A stretch of DNA of 64,000 bases from Lachnospiraceae bacterium G41. Lineage in GTDB: Bacteria; Bacillota; Clostridia; Lachnospirales; Lachnospiraceae. The first letter of the stretch is position 1, and the number at the start of each line of letters is the position of its first letter. The notes under the pieces were generated by a model that saw nothing but the letters and a program-made list of their open reading frames with translations, was not told the DNA's origin and ran no database searches. Shown one piece after another: positions 9,124 to 18,123 of this stretch. Both the position numbers and the translations under genes were made by a program. The stretch covers positions 62,001 through 126,000 of the forward strand of contig FNEU01000002.1 in the NCBI GenBank assembly GCA_900100245.1, in the 5' to 3' direction.

Positions 9124-9978
9124 ATGGGAGTGATGATTATTGCCGATTCGGCTAGTGAAGTATCGCAGGAGACTGCAAAGGAATGGGGGATAAAGGTACT
9201 TCCGCTTAAGATAAGATTCGGAGAAGATGAATATCTTGACGGAGTAACACTATCAAATAAAAGATTTTATGAGTTATTAATCGAATCCGACGAACTTCCA
9301 AAGACCAGCCAGATTTCACCGGCCGACTATGAGGATTGTTTCAAAGAAGCAGTGGATACGGGAGACGAGGTAGTCTGCCTTACGATTTCCTCGGGAGTTT
9401 CGGGTTGCGTACAAAGTGCGAATATAGCAGCAGCGGAGTTTGAAGGAAAAGTACATGTGGTGGATACAATGCAGTTTTGTATTTCTTACTATGTACTGGT
9501 TGAATATGCGGTAAGACTTCGCAATGAAGGCAAGAGCGCCAAAGAAATTGCGGACGAAATCACGAGAGTTCGCGAAAAGGCAATAGTGCTTGCGGTATTT
9601 GATACACTTGAATATTTAAAGGCAGGAGGAAGACTTTCTTCAACCGCTGCATTTGTGGGAGAGGTTCTTTCCATCAAACCTGTTATCACGATTACAAACG
9701 GAATTGTTGATGTTATCGGCAAAGCAAGAGGTTCCAAAAAAGGAAACAATATGCTTATTTCAAAGGTAAAGGAAATAGGCGGCATAGATTTTACGATGCC
9801 TGTTGTTACAGGATATACGGGTCTTTCTGATGATTTGTTACAGAAATACCTCGAGGACAGCAGGGATTTATATGACGGTGATATTAAAGACATCAGAAAA
9901 GTCAGCGTAGGTGCCACAGTCGGAACATACGCAGGGCCCGGCGCCATAGCCGTAGCATTTTATCCCAAAGGAATTTAA
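9124..9978 (+). CDS. DegV family fatty-acid-binding protein
   Basis: A 284-residue DegV protein: N-terminal IIADSASEVSQE, then the LPKTSQISPADY ligand-loop motif near residues 59-70, TISSGVSGCVQSA near 95, and GGRLSSTAAFVGEVLSIKPVI near 170. DegV proteins bind a fatty acid, and in Gram-positives the FakB members hand it to the kinase FakA. No FakA-type kinase is seen in the window. The ATG follows TTGGAGAG. It is followed at 10 bp by a serine hydrolase gene. Confidence 0.9.
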   Translation: MGVMIIADSASEVSQETAKEWGIKVLPLKIRFGEDEYLDGVTLSNKRFYELLIESDELPKTSQISPADYEDCFKEAVDTGDEVVCLTISSGVSGCVQSANIAAAEFEGKVHVVDTMQFCISYYVLVEYAVRLRNEGKSAKEIADEITRVREKAIVLAVFDTLEYLKAGGRLSSTAAFVGEVLSIKPVITITNGIVDVIGKARGSKKGNNMLISKVKEIGGIDFTMPVVTGYTGLSDDLLQKYLEDSRDLYDGDIKDIRKVSVGATVGTYAGPGAIAVAFYPKGI

Positions 9979-9988
9979 GGACGAAGAA

Positions 9989-11125
9989 ATGGATTTTGAC
10001 AAATTAACTTATTATCTTGATTCGCTTGTAATTAAAGATGATTTTCCTTCCGTAGACTGTATCATTTACAAGGACCACGAAATGCTTTACAGACATATGT
10101 ACGGAACCTGTGACAAGGCCAAAAGCATTCCGGTCAGAGATAACCAGCAGTATCTGATGTTCTCAATGACGAAGGTTCAGACAATGGTTGCTTTTATGCA
10201 GTTAGTCGAACAGGGAAAAATATCCCTTGAGGACGAGGTCTCAAAATACCTTCCTGCGTACGGAAATCTTTTATACGAAAAAAGAGAAGGCAATAAAATC
10301 GATATCGTAAAATGCGACAAGCCTTTAAAGATAAAACATTTGGTTTCCATGCAGTCGGGACTTGATTACGATCTTGAGCGTGCGGGAATTTTAAGAGTTT
10401 TAAATGAAAAAGGAATGAATGCCACGACGAGAGAGCTGGTTGATTCCTTTGTGGAAACACCTCTTAAATTCAAGCCCGGCACCAGATTTTTATACAGTTT
10501 AAGCCATGATGTAATCGCTGCGATAATCGAGGTTGTATCGGGCAAATCCTTTGGCGAGTACCTAAAAGAAAACATCTGGGACCGTCTCGGCATGAAAGAT
10601 ACGATGTTTGCAAAGCCCGAGAATTATTTAAACAATCTGGCAGTACAGTTTATATGCGACGATAAAGGAAACATCAATCCGATGGAGCCCATTTGTCAGT
10701 ATCAGCTTTCCGAAAAGTATGAAAGCGGCGGAGCAGGACTTATATCCACCACCGAAGATTATGCCAAATTTGCAGATACAATTGCATGCGGCGGTGTCAG
10801 CAAAGACGGTAAAAGAATTATAAAAGCAAAAACAATAGATATCATCAAAACCAATCTTTTATGCCCGCAAGGATTAAAAGATATCGAAGAAACCATGGGC
10901 AGAAAAGGTTACGGCTACGGCGTCGGAATGCAGGTTCTGATGAAACCGAGGGTTATCAAATCCAAAGCACCCAAAGGAGTATTCGGTTGGGACGGCGCTG
11001 CGGGAAGCTGCATCATAATGGATACGGAGAATAAGCTCTCGCTCGTCTACACCATGCATGTAAGAAACTGCGGTATGGCATACGGTGAGGTTCATCCGAG
11101 GTTAAGAGATTTTCTGTATGAATAA
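9989..11125 (+). CDS. Serine hydrolase of the beta-lactamase/class C-like family
   Basis: A 378-residue serine hydrolase with the S-x-x-K motif at Ser59-Met-Thr-Lys62. A Tyr-Ser-Leu element near residue 171 takes the place of the usual Tyr-x-Asn, and GWDGAAG near 333 that of the K/H-x-G motif. There is no signal peptide, so it should be cytosolic. Its position before an alpha/beta hydrolase and two xylanases makes an esterase role (family VIII carboxylesterase-like) more attractive than a penicillin-binding one. That is an inference from neighbours only. Confidence 0.75.
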   Translation: MDFDKLTYYLDSLVIKDDFPSVDCIIYKDHEMLYRHMYGTCDKAKSIPVRDNQQYLMFSMTKVQTMVAFMQLVEQGKISLEDEVSKYLPAYGNLLYEKREGNKIDIVKCDKPLKIKHLVSMQSGLDYDLERAGILRVLNEKGMNATTRELVDSFVETPLKFKPGTRFLYSLSHDVIAAIIEVVSGKSFGEYLKENIWDRLGMKDTMFAKPENYLNNLAVQFICDDKGNINPMEPICQYQLSEKYESGGAGLISTTEDYAKFADTIACGGVSKDGKRIIKAKTIDIIKTNLLCPQGLKDIEETMGRKGYGYGVGMQVLMKPRVIKSKAPKGVFGWDGAAGSCIIMDTENKLSLVYTMHVRNCGMAYGEVHPRLRDFLYE

Positions 11126-11152
11126 CAAGCTTGCTTGTATGAAAGGAACAAT

Positions 11153-12016
11153 ATGAAAGATTTTTTAAGGGAAATGCAAAGCTATCCGGGCATTGGAGCG
11201 AAACTTTTAACTTATAAAAGAGAGATTAAGCCCACCAAGGTTAATCTCGGAGAGAGCAAGGAAGTATATTTTCTTCATTTTGCTCCGCCCGTTAAAAAAC
11301 ATTCAGAGATAGTAATCTACATTCACGGTGGCGGATGGAACAGCAAGTCTCCGAGAGACTTTGAATTCATCGGTCAGAGAATAGCCAAGGAAGGCTACGA
11401 ATGCGTCCTCATGGGCTACAGAAAGGTTCCCGGAGCACATTACAACCAGATAATCGAGGATGTATGCATCGAATACAAGGCTGTTTTAAAATATCTTAAG
11501 GGCAAGGAAATCGAAGCCAACCGCGTGATAATAATGGGCTCGTCCGCAGGGGCACATTTGGGCTCACTCCTTGTATACGACAAGAGCCTTCATAAAAAAT
11601 ATAAAATCGGTGCCAAAAGATTCGTCGGCTTTATCGGACTCGCAGGCCCCTACTGCTTCGAAGGAAAGCTTCCCTGGGCACTCAATCAGCTTGTAAGCGA
11701 TTTGTTTGAAAAGGGTCAGGACTGGAAGGAAGGCGAGCCTTATTCAAAACTCGATCTGCTTACACCCGGCGATATAGAAACAACCATTCCGATGTATCTT
11801 ATTCAAAGCGATCATGACGGCGTGCTTGATATGAAGCATACGCTTGTATTTGCCAGAAAGGCCATGGAAATGAATATGCCTGTGACATTTTACAAGGTTC
11901 TTGATTCAAAGAATACGCATTCATATTATTCGACGGCTGTTTTCTTTGACGATTTAACCAAGAGCAGAACGCTTCAGACGATATTTAATTACCTCGGTCA
12001 GCTGACAGAGGATTGA
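11153..12016 (+). CDS. Alpha/beta hydrolase, putative carbohydrate esterase
   Basis: A 287-residue alpha/beta hydrolase of the carboxylesterase/BD-FAE type. The oxyanion motif is HGGGW at residues 58-62, the nucleophile Ser131 lies in GSSAG, a likely acid is in QSDHDGV near 222, and a likely His in NTHSYY near 255. I chose the ATG at 11153 because AAAGGA stands 6 bases before it; an in-frame TTG at 11135 would swallow that site. No signal peptide. It lies between a serine hydrolase and a GH10 xylanase, which fits removal of acetyl or feruloyl groups from imported xylo-oligosaccharides, though this is not shown by the sequence itself. Confidence 0.8.
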   Translation: MKDFLREMQSYPGIGAKLLTYKREIKPTKVNLGESKEVYFLHFAPPVKKHSEIVIYIHGGGWNSKSPRDFEFIGQRIAKEGYECVLMGYRKVPGAHYNQIIEDVCIEYKAVLKYLKGKEIEANRVIIMGSSAGAHLGSLLVYDKSLHKKYKIGAKRFVGFIGLAGPYCFEGKLPWALNQLVSDLFEKGQDWKEGEPYSKLDLLTPGDIETTIPMYLIQSDHDGVLDMKHTLVFARKAMEMNMPVTFYKVLDSKNTHSYYSTAVFFDDLTKSRTLQTIFNYLGQLTED

Positions 12017-12064
12017 TTCTTTTAGGATGATGAATAAATAAAAAATTATAATTGAGGAGGGCGT

Positions 12065-13318
12065 ATGGACTTTTCACACAGAAAGGTAAGCAAGGTTTTA
12101 AAGATTACCAACGGTAACAATGAGCCTTTATGCAATGAAAAGGTTCACATTGCTTTAAAAAATCATGAATTTTTATTCGGTTGCGGCGCATTTGAGACGA
12201 TTCCTTATGTAATGGAAAAGAATCCGCAGTTCGGAGAAAAGATTCCCGAGAACCTTATCAAAAATCTCGCATTAAAACCCGATATTGAAGCCGGAATAGA
12301 AAAGTGGCTTAATCTTTTTAACTACGGTACACTTCCTTTTTACTGGGGACAGTATGAGAAGGAAGAGGGCAAAACCAACGAAGCAGTGCTTATGGCGGCT
12401 GCCAAGTTTTTGCAGAGCAATAATGTGACCGTAAAAGGCCATCCTTTGTGCTGGCACACCGTATGTGCAGACTGGCTGATGGATTATGACAATCCCACCA
12501 TTTTAAAGAAGCAGCTTGACCGTATCGAGAGGGAAGTTAACACTTATAAAGGCGTAATCGATATGTGGGATGTAATAAATGAAGTTGTAATCATGCCCAT
12601 ATTCGACAAATACGACAATGCTATTACACGTATCTGCAAGGACAAGGGCAGGGTAGGGCTCATAAAAGAAGTATTCGACAAAGCGCATTCATGCAATCCG
12701 AACGCAACACTTCTTATAAATGACTTTAACACCTCGGTTTCCTATGAAATATTAATCGACGGATGCTTATCCGCAGGAGTTCCGATTTCTGCCATCGGTA
12801 TCCAGTCGCATCAGCATCAGGGCTACTGGGGCAAAGAAAAGGTGGAAGAAGTGCTCGAGAGATTTTCGCATTTCGGACTTCCGATTCATTTTACGGAAAA
12901 TACCTTTGTATCAGGTACACTTATTCCCGAATACATTCAGGACTTAAACGACTGGCAGGTTGACGAGTGGCCTTCAACTCCCGAAGGAGAAGAGAGACAG
13001 GCGAATGAAGTAAAAGAGATGTACAGCCTCCTTTTCGCTCATCCCCTCGTAAAAGCAATCACAACCTGGGACTTCAGGGACGGCGCATGGCTTGGTGCAC
13101 CGAGCGGTTTATTGAGAAAGGACGGCTCCTTAAAACCCGCATACGAGACCCTTTACAACCTGGTTAAAAAAGAGTGGAGCACCGACGAAACTCTTACCAC
13201 CGACGAAAACGGATTCGTTAAAATCGACGCTTTTAAGGGCGATTACATAATCGAGGTTCAAGGCAAGAGTGTAACTGCCAAATTCGCAGAAGACGGCGAA
13301 GAAAAAATCACATTTTAA
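12065..13318 (+). CDS. Cytosolic GH10 endo-1,4-beta-xylanase
   Basis: A 417-residue GH10 enzyme. The acid/base Glu173 lies in MWDVINEVV and the nucleophile Glu278 in IHFTENTF, spaced as in the family. GHPLCWHT near residue 125 and ITTWDFRDGAWLGAPSGLL near 345-365 complete the barrel motifs. A short N-terminal beta segment precedes the barrel (residues 1-45) and a small beta tail follows it. There is no signal peptide, so it should cut short xylo-oligosaccharides after import. GAGGAGGG supports the start. A strong terminator follows before the surface xylanase gene. Confidence 0.9.
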   Translation: MDFSHRKVSKVLKITNGNNEPLCNEKVHIALKNHEFLFGCGAFETIPYVMEKNPQFGEKIPENLIKNLALKPDIEAGIEKWLNLFNYGTLPFYWGQYEKEEGKTNEAVLMAAAKFLQSNNVTVKGHPLCWHTVCADWLMDYDNPTILKKQLDRIEREVNTYKGVIDMWDVINEVVIMPIFDKYDNAITRICKDKGRVGLIKEVFDKAHSCNPNATLLINDFNTSVSYEILIDGCLSAGVPISAIGIQSHQHQGYWGKEKVEEVLERFSHFGLPIHFTENTFVSGTLIPEYIQDLNDWQVDEWPSTPEGEERQANEVKEMYSLLFAHPLVKAITTWDFRDGAWLGAPSGLLRKDGSLKPAYETLYNLVKKEWSTDETLTTDENGFVKIDAFKGDYIIEVQGKSVTAKFAEDGEEKITF

Positions 13319-13347
13319 GCACTCAAATTTCATAGGCGAAAAATTAT

Positions 13348-13385
13348 AGAAAAAACAGGGATAAAAACTTGTTTTTTCTTTTTTT
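13348..13385 (+). terminator. Rho-independent terminator after the cytosolic xylanase
   Basis: AGAAAAAACAGG pairs with CTTGTTTTTTCT (one G-T pair) and runs directly into a T-rich tract. It separates the two xylanase genes into different transcripts. Confidence 0.8.
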
Positions 13386-13388
13386 GCG

Positions 13389-13418
13389 TTGAAGAATAAC
13401 GGACAAATTTGATATAAT
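13389..13418 (+). promoter_or_regulatory. Promoter of the surface xylanase gene
   Basis: TTGAAG and TATAAT are separated by 18 bp, with TG one base before the -10 box (extended -10). It lies between the upstream terminator and the strong AAGGAGG ribosome binding site of the xylanase gene. Confidence 0.75.
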
Positions 13419-13467
13419 TCTGCTATATGTGAAAATTTAATTTCACTAGGGAGCAAGGAGGAAAAAA

Positions 13468-16400
13468 ATGAGCAGAAAAATCATGGCTTTTGTGATGGCT
13501 GCACTTCTGTTTATCGGTTCATTTGCCTTATTTTTACCGATTTCAGTTAAGGCTGCACCTTCAGAAAAGACTTACACTTTCTCGGATCTGAAATCCACTA
13601 TGGAGTACGGATTGACATCAAGTGTAAACGGAGATGGTGAACTGGAGATTTCTTTCCAGGATCAGTACAAGTCTCAGTTTTACGCAATCCCTTCGGATAT
13701 CGACCCCGATACAATCACCAAGGTTGTATTTGATGTAACAAGCGGTAATGCGGGAGACCTTGCATTCAAGCTTCATACACAGGCCGATTACGATTCCGAC
13801 AACAAGGGTGGCACCCCTGTATCTTACGGTAGTCCTACGATTATCCCCGATACAAAAGGATGCAAATATTTTTCAATTATGTCTATGAATACGGGTACAA
13901 CCAAAGCTACGGTAGCTTCGGTCACATTTACCGTATCCGGTGAAGGCAACCCTCCCGGGGACGAAGCAGACGCACTTGAAGCACCCTCTGTAGAAGGTGA
14001 GAACCTTTTAAAGAACGGTAACTTCGCTGATGCAGACGTTTCCATGTGGGGAGCTGAAATAGAAAACGCAAAGATTACTACAGCAGTTAGTGATACACCT
14101 ATCGTAGGCGATATTACAACTTACGGTGTAATCGACGGCAGAACAAGACCTTATGACTGCTTCGGTTACGATGTAACAGATATCGTTGAAAACGGTGCAA
14201 CATATGCATACTGCTTCTATGTAATGCTTACAGATGACTACAACGGAGCACCCGCTACACAGCGTCAGGTTGATTTTGCTCCTTATATTACATCAGGCGG
14301 AAGCACCAATTATCTTGGTTCTTATTCGCCTGAAATCTCAGGTTCTTCAAGCCAGCAGCTTGAGCCTAACGTTTGGACCAAATTCGAAGGTACTTTCAAA
14401 GTATCTGCAGCAGGGGATATTGAAAAGGTTGTTTTAAGATTCCTCGAGCAGGGCGAAAACTACGGTGAAGGCGATTGCGTTAAAGGTAAATATTATCTTA
14501 CAGGCGTTTCCTTCATTAACTTAAATCTCGGTTCCAAGACAATTGAAGCAAACATTCCCAATCTTAAGGATGCATTTACAAAAGATTTCGGTGCTGACAT
14601 GATCTGCGGTACATCCCTTTCAGGTTCCGAAATCAACGATAAGGTTCTTATGCAGCTCGTTGAAAAGCACTTCAATGCAGTTACATTAGGAAATGAATTA
14701 AAGCCTGATTCACATCTCGGTTATTCAATCAGAGGAACAGAAGAGGCAACTATCGACGGACAGACAATCACTGTTCCCGTACTTGATTATTCAAATGCAG
14801 AGAGATATCTTGATTATTTCCTTGCATGGAACGAAGAACATCCCGACCAGCAGATTAAGATCAGAGGTCACGTTCTCGTATGGCATTCACAGACACCCGA
14901 ATGGTTCTTCCATGAGGACTATGATGCTAACAAGGCTTACGTATCTCCCGAAGTTATGACACTTCGTCAGGAATGGTACATCAAGTCCGTTCTTGAACAT
15001 TACGTAGGCGCAGACAGCAAATACAAAGATCTCTTCTACGGATGGGATGTTGTAAACGAAGCTGTTTCCGACGGAACAGGTACATACAGAAACGATTCCG
15101 AAGGTTCAAGCTGGTGGGCAGTATATAAGAGCAACGAGTTTATCGTAAATGCTTTCAAATTTGCAAACAAATATGCTCCCGCAAATGTAGAACTTTACTA
15201 CAACGATTACAATGACTGTACACCCGGTAAGGTTGAAGGTATCGTAAAACTCCTTGAAGACGTTAAGGCAGGCGAAGGTACCAGAATCGACGGTATGGGT
15301 ATGCAGGGCCACTATGATAATGAATATCCTACAACTGATCAGTTCGTATCTGCAGCTACAAAGTATGGCGCAGTAGTAGGCAAGATTATGCTTACAGAAG
15401 TTGACTTTAAGTCCAGCAAGGCATATGACGGAACAGCAGCTACACTTCAGGGCGAATATACAAGACAGGCTTACAGATACAAAGCAATTTATGATGCAAT
15501 GAAGAAGGTTGATTCCGAAGGTCTTGCAGATGTTACAGGTTTCACCGTATGGGGCGTTATCGACGGTAACTCATGGCTTCAGGCTTACACAGGCGTAGGC
15601 GGCGGTGTAACAGACGGCAGTCCTCAGTGTCCTCTTCTTTTCGATGATGACTTAAAGGCTAAACCTGCATTCTGGGCACTTGCAGATCCTACTCAGTTAT
15701 CTCCCGAAACAAAGGCAGCAGACGTAACTCAGGCTATGGTTGACGATTTCGCACTTGCGAATAAAAATTCATTCTCGGGAGAGAAAGCAAACGTTGATTT
15801 CTATCCTATCTGGAATGAAGGTCAGCTTCAGTTCAGAGTAGATGTTTGGGACGTTGAACAGGATGAAAGAGATTCGGTAAAGGTTTACGTTGATAAATAC
15901 AATTCAAAATCCAAAGGCATTAAGACCAAGATGGTTGAAGCCTTCAGAAAAGATGTTCCTTCAACCGATGACGGAAAATATACTGTTATAATTAATGTTC
16001 CCGTTGATACAGCAGAAGCAAATGCTGTAGTGGGATTTGATATTGTTGTTACCGATGGCGATGAAGTATTTGCTTTTAACGACAATACAATGTCTCAGGA
16101 AACATCCAGCCAGTATTATGCAGAAGGTATGTTAAAGCCTTTCATGTTTATCCCTAAGGGAACTGCCACAATTGACGGCGAGATGGAAGATGCATGGAAC
16201 AATGCAGTAGAAGTCAAACTTGGCAACAAGACAGACAATCCCAAGGCAACCGCAACGGTTAAGCTTCTCTGGGATGAGCAGTACTTATATGCTTATGCTA
16301 CCGTAGTTGATGACGATCTTAACAAAGATTCGGAGCAGGTACATGAGCAGGATTCATTCGAAATCTTTATCGATGAAACTAACTCCAAGGCTGCAGAGTA

Positions 16401-17100
16401 CAACGATGCTACAAAGCAGTACAGAATCAACTATGCAAACGATCATTCATTCAATGGTGAAAAATGTACCGAAGAAAACGAGAGCACATTTGCCAAGACA
16501 ACCGATAACGGATACATTGTTGAAGGTGCTTTCAAGTGGACCGAAATTACACCCAAGGCAGGCGATTACATCGGTATCGAACTTCAGATTAACGATGCAG
16601 ATTCAAGCGCTGTAAGAATCGGTACGGTTACATGGAACGATATTACCAACCAGTGCTGGTCTTCACCCGCATGCTACGGTACAGCTACGCTCGTAGATTC
16701 ACTCGGCTCAGGCCAGACAATCGGTGCAGGAACCGGTACAGATACTGACGAAGGAAATGACGGCAACTCCAAGAGCAAAGTAGGTCTCTTCGCAGGTATC
16801 GCTGCAGCAGCAGTTCTTGCAGGTGCAGCAGCATTTATTTCACTCAAGAAACAGCCCGAAGATGAAGAGGAATCAAAGGAAGCTGAAGCTCCCGGCGAAA
16901 ACTTCGATGAAGGCGAAATTAAGAGTGAAGCTGAAGAAGCAGCAGAGGAAGCTGAAGAAGCAGCAGAAGAAGCTGTAGAAGAGGCAGAGGCAGAAGCTGA
17001 AGAAGCAGTTGAAGAAACTGCAGAAGAGGCAGAAGCTGAAGTTGAAGAAGCAGTAGAAGAGGCTGAAGAAGAAGCTGAAGAAAAGGCCGACAAAGAATAA
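13468..17100 (+). CDS. Large modular surface xylanase: CBM22-GH10-CBM9 with C-terminal membrane anchor
   Basis: A secreted 1210-residue xylanase. A signal peptide (residues 1-30, ending VKAA) is followed by a beta-rich module (31-160) and a CBM22-like module (about 178-352). The GH10 barrel spans about 362-740, with acid/base Glu531 in GWDVVNEAV and nucleophile Glu644 in MLTEVDF. A CBM9-like module (about 750-885) and a clearer CBM9 (about 890-1078) follow. Residues 1104-1126 form a membrane helix followed by KK, so the enzyme should be held in the membrane with its C-terminus inside. The last ~75 residues are almost only Glu and Ala with Val. The gene has its own promoter and terminator. Confidence 0.92.
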   Translation: MSRKIMAFVMAALLFIGSFALFLPISVKAAPSEKTYTFSDLKSTMEYGLTSSVNGDGELEISFQDQYKSQFYAIPSDIDPDTITKVVFDVTSGNAGDLAFKLHTQADYDSDNKGGTPVSYGSPTIIPDTKGCKYFSIMSMNTGTTKATVASVTFTVSGEGNPPGDEADALEAPSVEGENLLKNGNFADADVSMWGAEIENAKITTAVSDTPIVGDITTYGVIDGRTRPYDCFGYDVTDIVENGATYAYCFYVMLTDDYNGAPATQRQVDFAPYITSGGSTNYLGSYSPEISGSSSQQLEPNVWTKFEGTFKVSAAGDIEKVVLRFLEQGENYGEGDCVKGKYYLTGVSFINLNLGSKTIEANIPNLKDAFTKDFGADMICGTSLSGSEINDKVLMQLVEKHFNAVTLGNELKPDSHLGYSIRGTEEATIDGQTITVPVLDYSNAERYLDYFLAWNEEHPDQQIKIRGHVLVWHSQTPEWFFHEDYDANKAYVSPEVMTLRQEWYIKSVLEHYVGADSKYKDLFYGWDVVNEAVSDGTGTYRNDSEGSSWWAVYKSNEFIVNAFKFANKYAPANVELYYNDYNDCTPGKVEGIVKLLEDVKAGEGTRIDGMGMQGHYDNEYPTTDQFVSAATKYGAVVGKIMLTEVDFKSSKAYDGTAATLQGEYTRQAYRYKAIYDAMKKVDSEGLADVTGFTVWGVIDGNSWLQAYTGVGGGVTDGSPQCPLLFDDDLKAKPAFWALADPTQLSPETKAADVTQAMVDDFALANKNSFSGEKANVDFYPIWNEGQLQFRVDVWDVEQDERDSVKVYVDKYNSKSKGIKTKMVEAFRKDVPSTDDGKYTVIINVPVDTAEANAVVGFDIVVTDGDEVFAFNDNTMSQETSSQYYAEGMLKPFMFIPKGTATIDGEMEDAWNNAVEVKLGNKTDNPKATATVKLLWDEQYLYAYATVVDDDLNKDSEQVHEQDSFEIFIDETNSKAAEYNDATKQYRINYANDHSFNGEKCTEENESTFAKTTDNGYIVEGAFKWTEITPKAGDYIGIELQINDADSSAVRIGTVTWNDITNQCWSSPACYGTATLVDSLGSGQTIGAGTGTDTDEGNDGNSKSKVGLFAGIAAAAVLAGAAAFISLKKQPEDEEESKEAEAPGENFDEGEIKSEAEEAAEEAEEAAEEAVEEAEAEAEEAVEETAEEAEAEVEEAVEEAEEEAEEKADKE

Positions 17101-17137
17101 TCATTTACCGAATATTTGATATTTTCTGAGGTTTTAA

Positions 17138-17182
17138 AGACCACGCAGGATGTGATAATCATATTTTGCGTGGTCTCTTTTA
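17138..17182 (+). terminator. Terminator of the surface xylanase gene
   Basis: AGACCACGCA and TGCGTGGTCT form a perfect 10-bp stem with a 19-base loop, followed by CTTTTAT. Confidence 0.8.
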
Positions 17183-17202
17183 TGAGCAAAATGGACTAAA
17201 AT

Positions 17203-17232
17203 TTGACATGAGTTAACATAATGTGATAAAAT
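17203..17232 (+). promoter_or_regulatory. Promoter of the 221-residue membrane-anchored protein gene
   Basis: TTGACA and TAAAAT are separated by 18 bp, about 70 bp before the start codon at 17302. Confidence 0.65.
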
Positions 17233-17301
17233 ATCATTTACCCGTCGGAAAGGCGGGAGTGTTAAGTATAATCATTTCAGGGATTTTAAAGGAAAATTTT
17301 T

Positions 17302-17967
17302 ATGTTCAAGAAGACCATGAAGTTCGTAGCGGCCACTGCGATTCTTGGTATATGTGTATTCACCCTTTCCTACATTTACGTCCTTCGTACTACGATCAAT
17401 ACACTTGAGACGGACGCGAGCATGGAAAAGATGCGCTCTAGAAAATACACGGATATCATAGTCGGCGGCAGCGATAACAGAGTGGAATCCGATGTCCTTA
17501 CTAAGAACACACTTTACAATGTAAACTATACGGTTTACGATATGCCGAAGTATGCTCCTTATTACGGGCAAAAGGCTTACGAGAACTATTCAGCCATTAC
17601 CTCTCGTCCGAGCAGACAGTTTAAGCTTCAGGAAGTAGCTTACACGGACGAATACGGATTCAGAATTTATGAAGACAGATACCTAATTGCGGTAGGCACT
17701 TATTTTAATGCGCCGGTAGGTACTTATATTGATGTTGAACTGGCAAACGGAGTTATTATTCCCTGCATAGTCGGAGATATCAAATCCGACCGAGACACGG
17801 AAGAAAACAATGTTTACAGCTTATCCTGTGCGTGCGCAACGGAGTTCATCGTTGACGGCAGAATCATCGATCCGTATACACGAGGCGATGTATCCTACAT
17901 CATAGAAGGCTGGGACAGCGAAGTAGTTCACATCATCGTTTACGAACATAATTATTTTGATACTTGA
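17302..17967 (+). CDS. Membrane-anchored protein of unknown function, possible double-psi barrel
   Basis: A 221-residue protein with one N-terminal membrane segment (about residues 8-28, ICVFTLSYIYV) and the rest predicted outside. The C-terminal third (about 125-200) reads IAVGTYFNAPVGTYIDVELANG, then IVGDIKSD-RD and EFIVD, a pattern recalling small double-psi beta-barrel domains (3D or RlpA-like) that bind cell-wall material. I do not recognise the family with certainty. It forms a single-gene unit with its own promoter and terminator, between the surface xylanase and a lipoprotein gene. Confidence 0.6.
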   Translation: MFKKTMKFVAATAILGICVFTLSYIYVLRTTINTLETDASMEKMRSRKYTDIIVGGSDNRVESDVLTKNTLYNVNYTVYDMPKYAPYYGQKAYENYSAITSRPSRQFKLQEVAYTDEYGFRIYEDRYLIAVGTYFNAPVGTYIDVELANGVIIPCIVGDIKSDRDTEENNVYSLSCACATEFIVDGRIIDPYTRGDVSYIIEGWDSEVVHIIVYEHNYFDT

Positions 17968-18002
17968 TTTTTTCGTTAATTTGAAGTAGAGTAAAACAAG
18001 TC

Positions 18003-18031
18003 AGGGGCGGTTTTATAACTGCCCCTTTTTT
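18003..18031 (+). terminator. Terminator after the membrane-anchored protein gene
   Basis: AGGGGCGGTT pairs with AACTGCCCCT (one G-T pair) around a 4-base loop, followed by six T. Confidence 0.85.
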
Positions 18032-18123
18032 ATGCAAATTTATCGTGAATTTTTTGAAATATATAGTGCTAAATACTTCAAAAAATAGTACAATAATAAG
18101 CGACTGATAAAAGGAGAACGGAA

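Noticed and set aside
16919-17100. Acidic tail of the xylanase as a frameshift artefact
   Set aside because: The frame is continuous with the membrane helix, keeps codon use typical of the gene and ends at a stop just before a proper terminator.
16674-17189. Minus-strand Ser/Ala-rich frame of 171 codons
   Set aside because: It is the antisense shadow of the Glu/Ala tail and CBM9 end of the surface xylanase.
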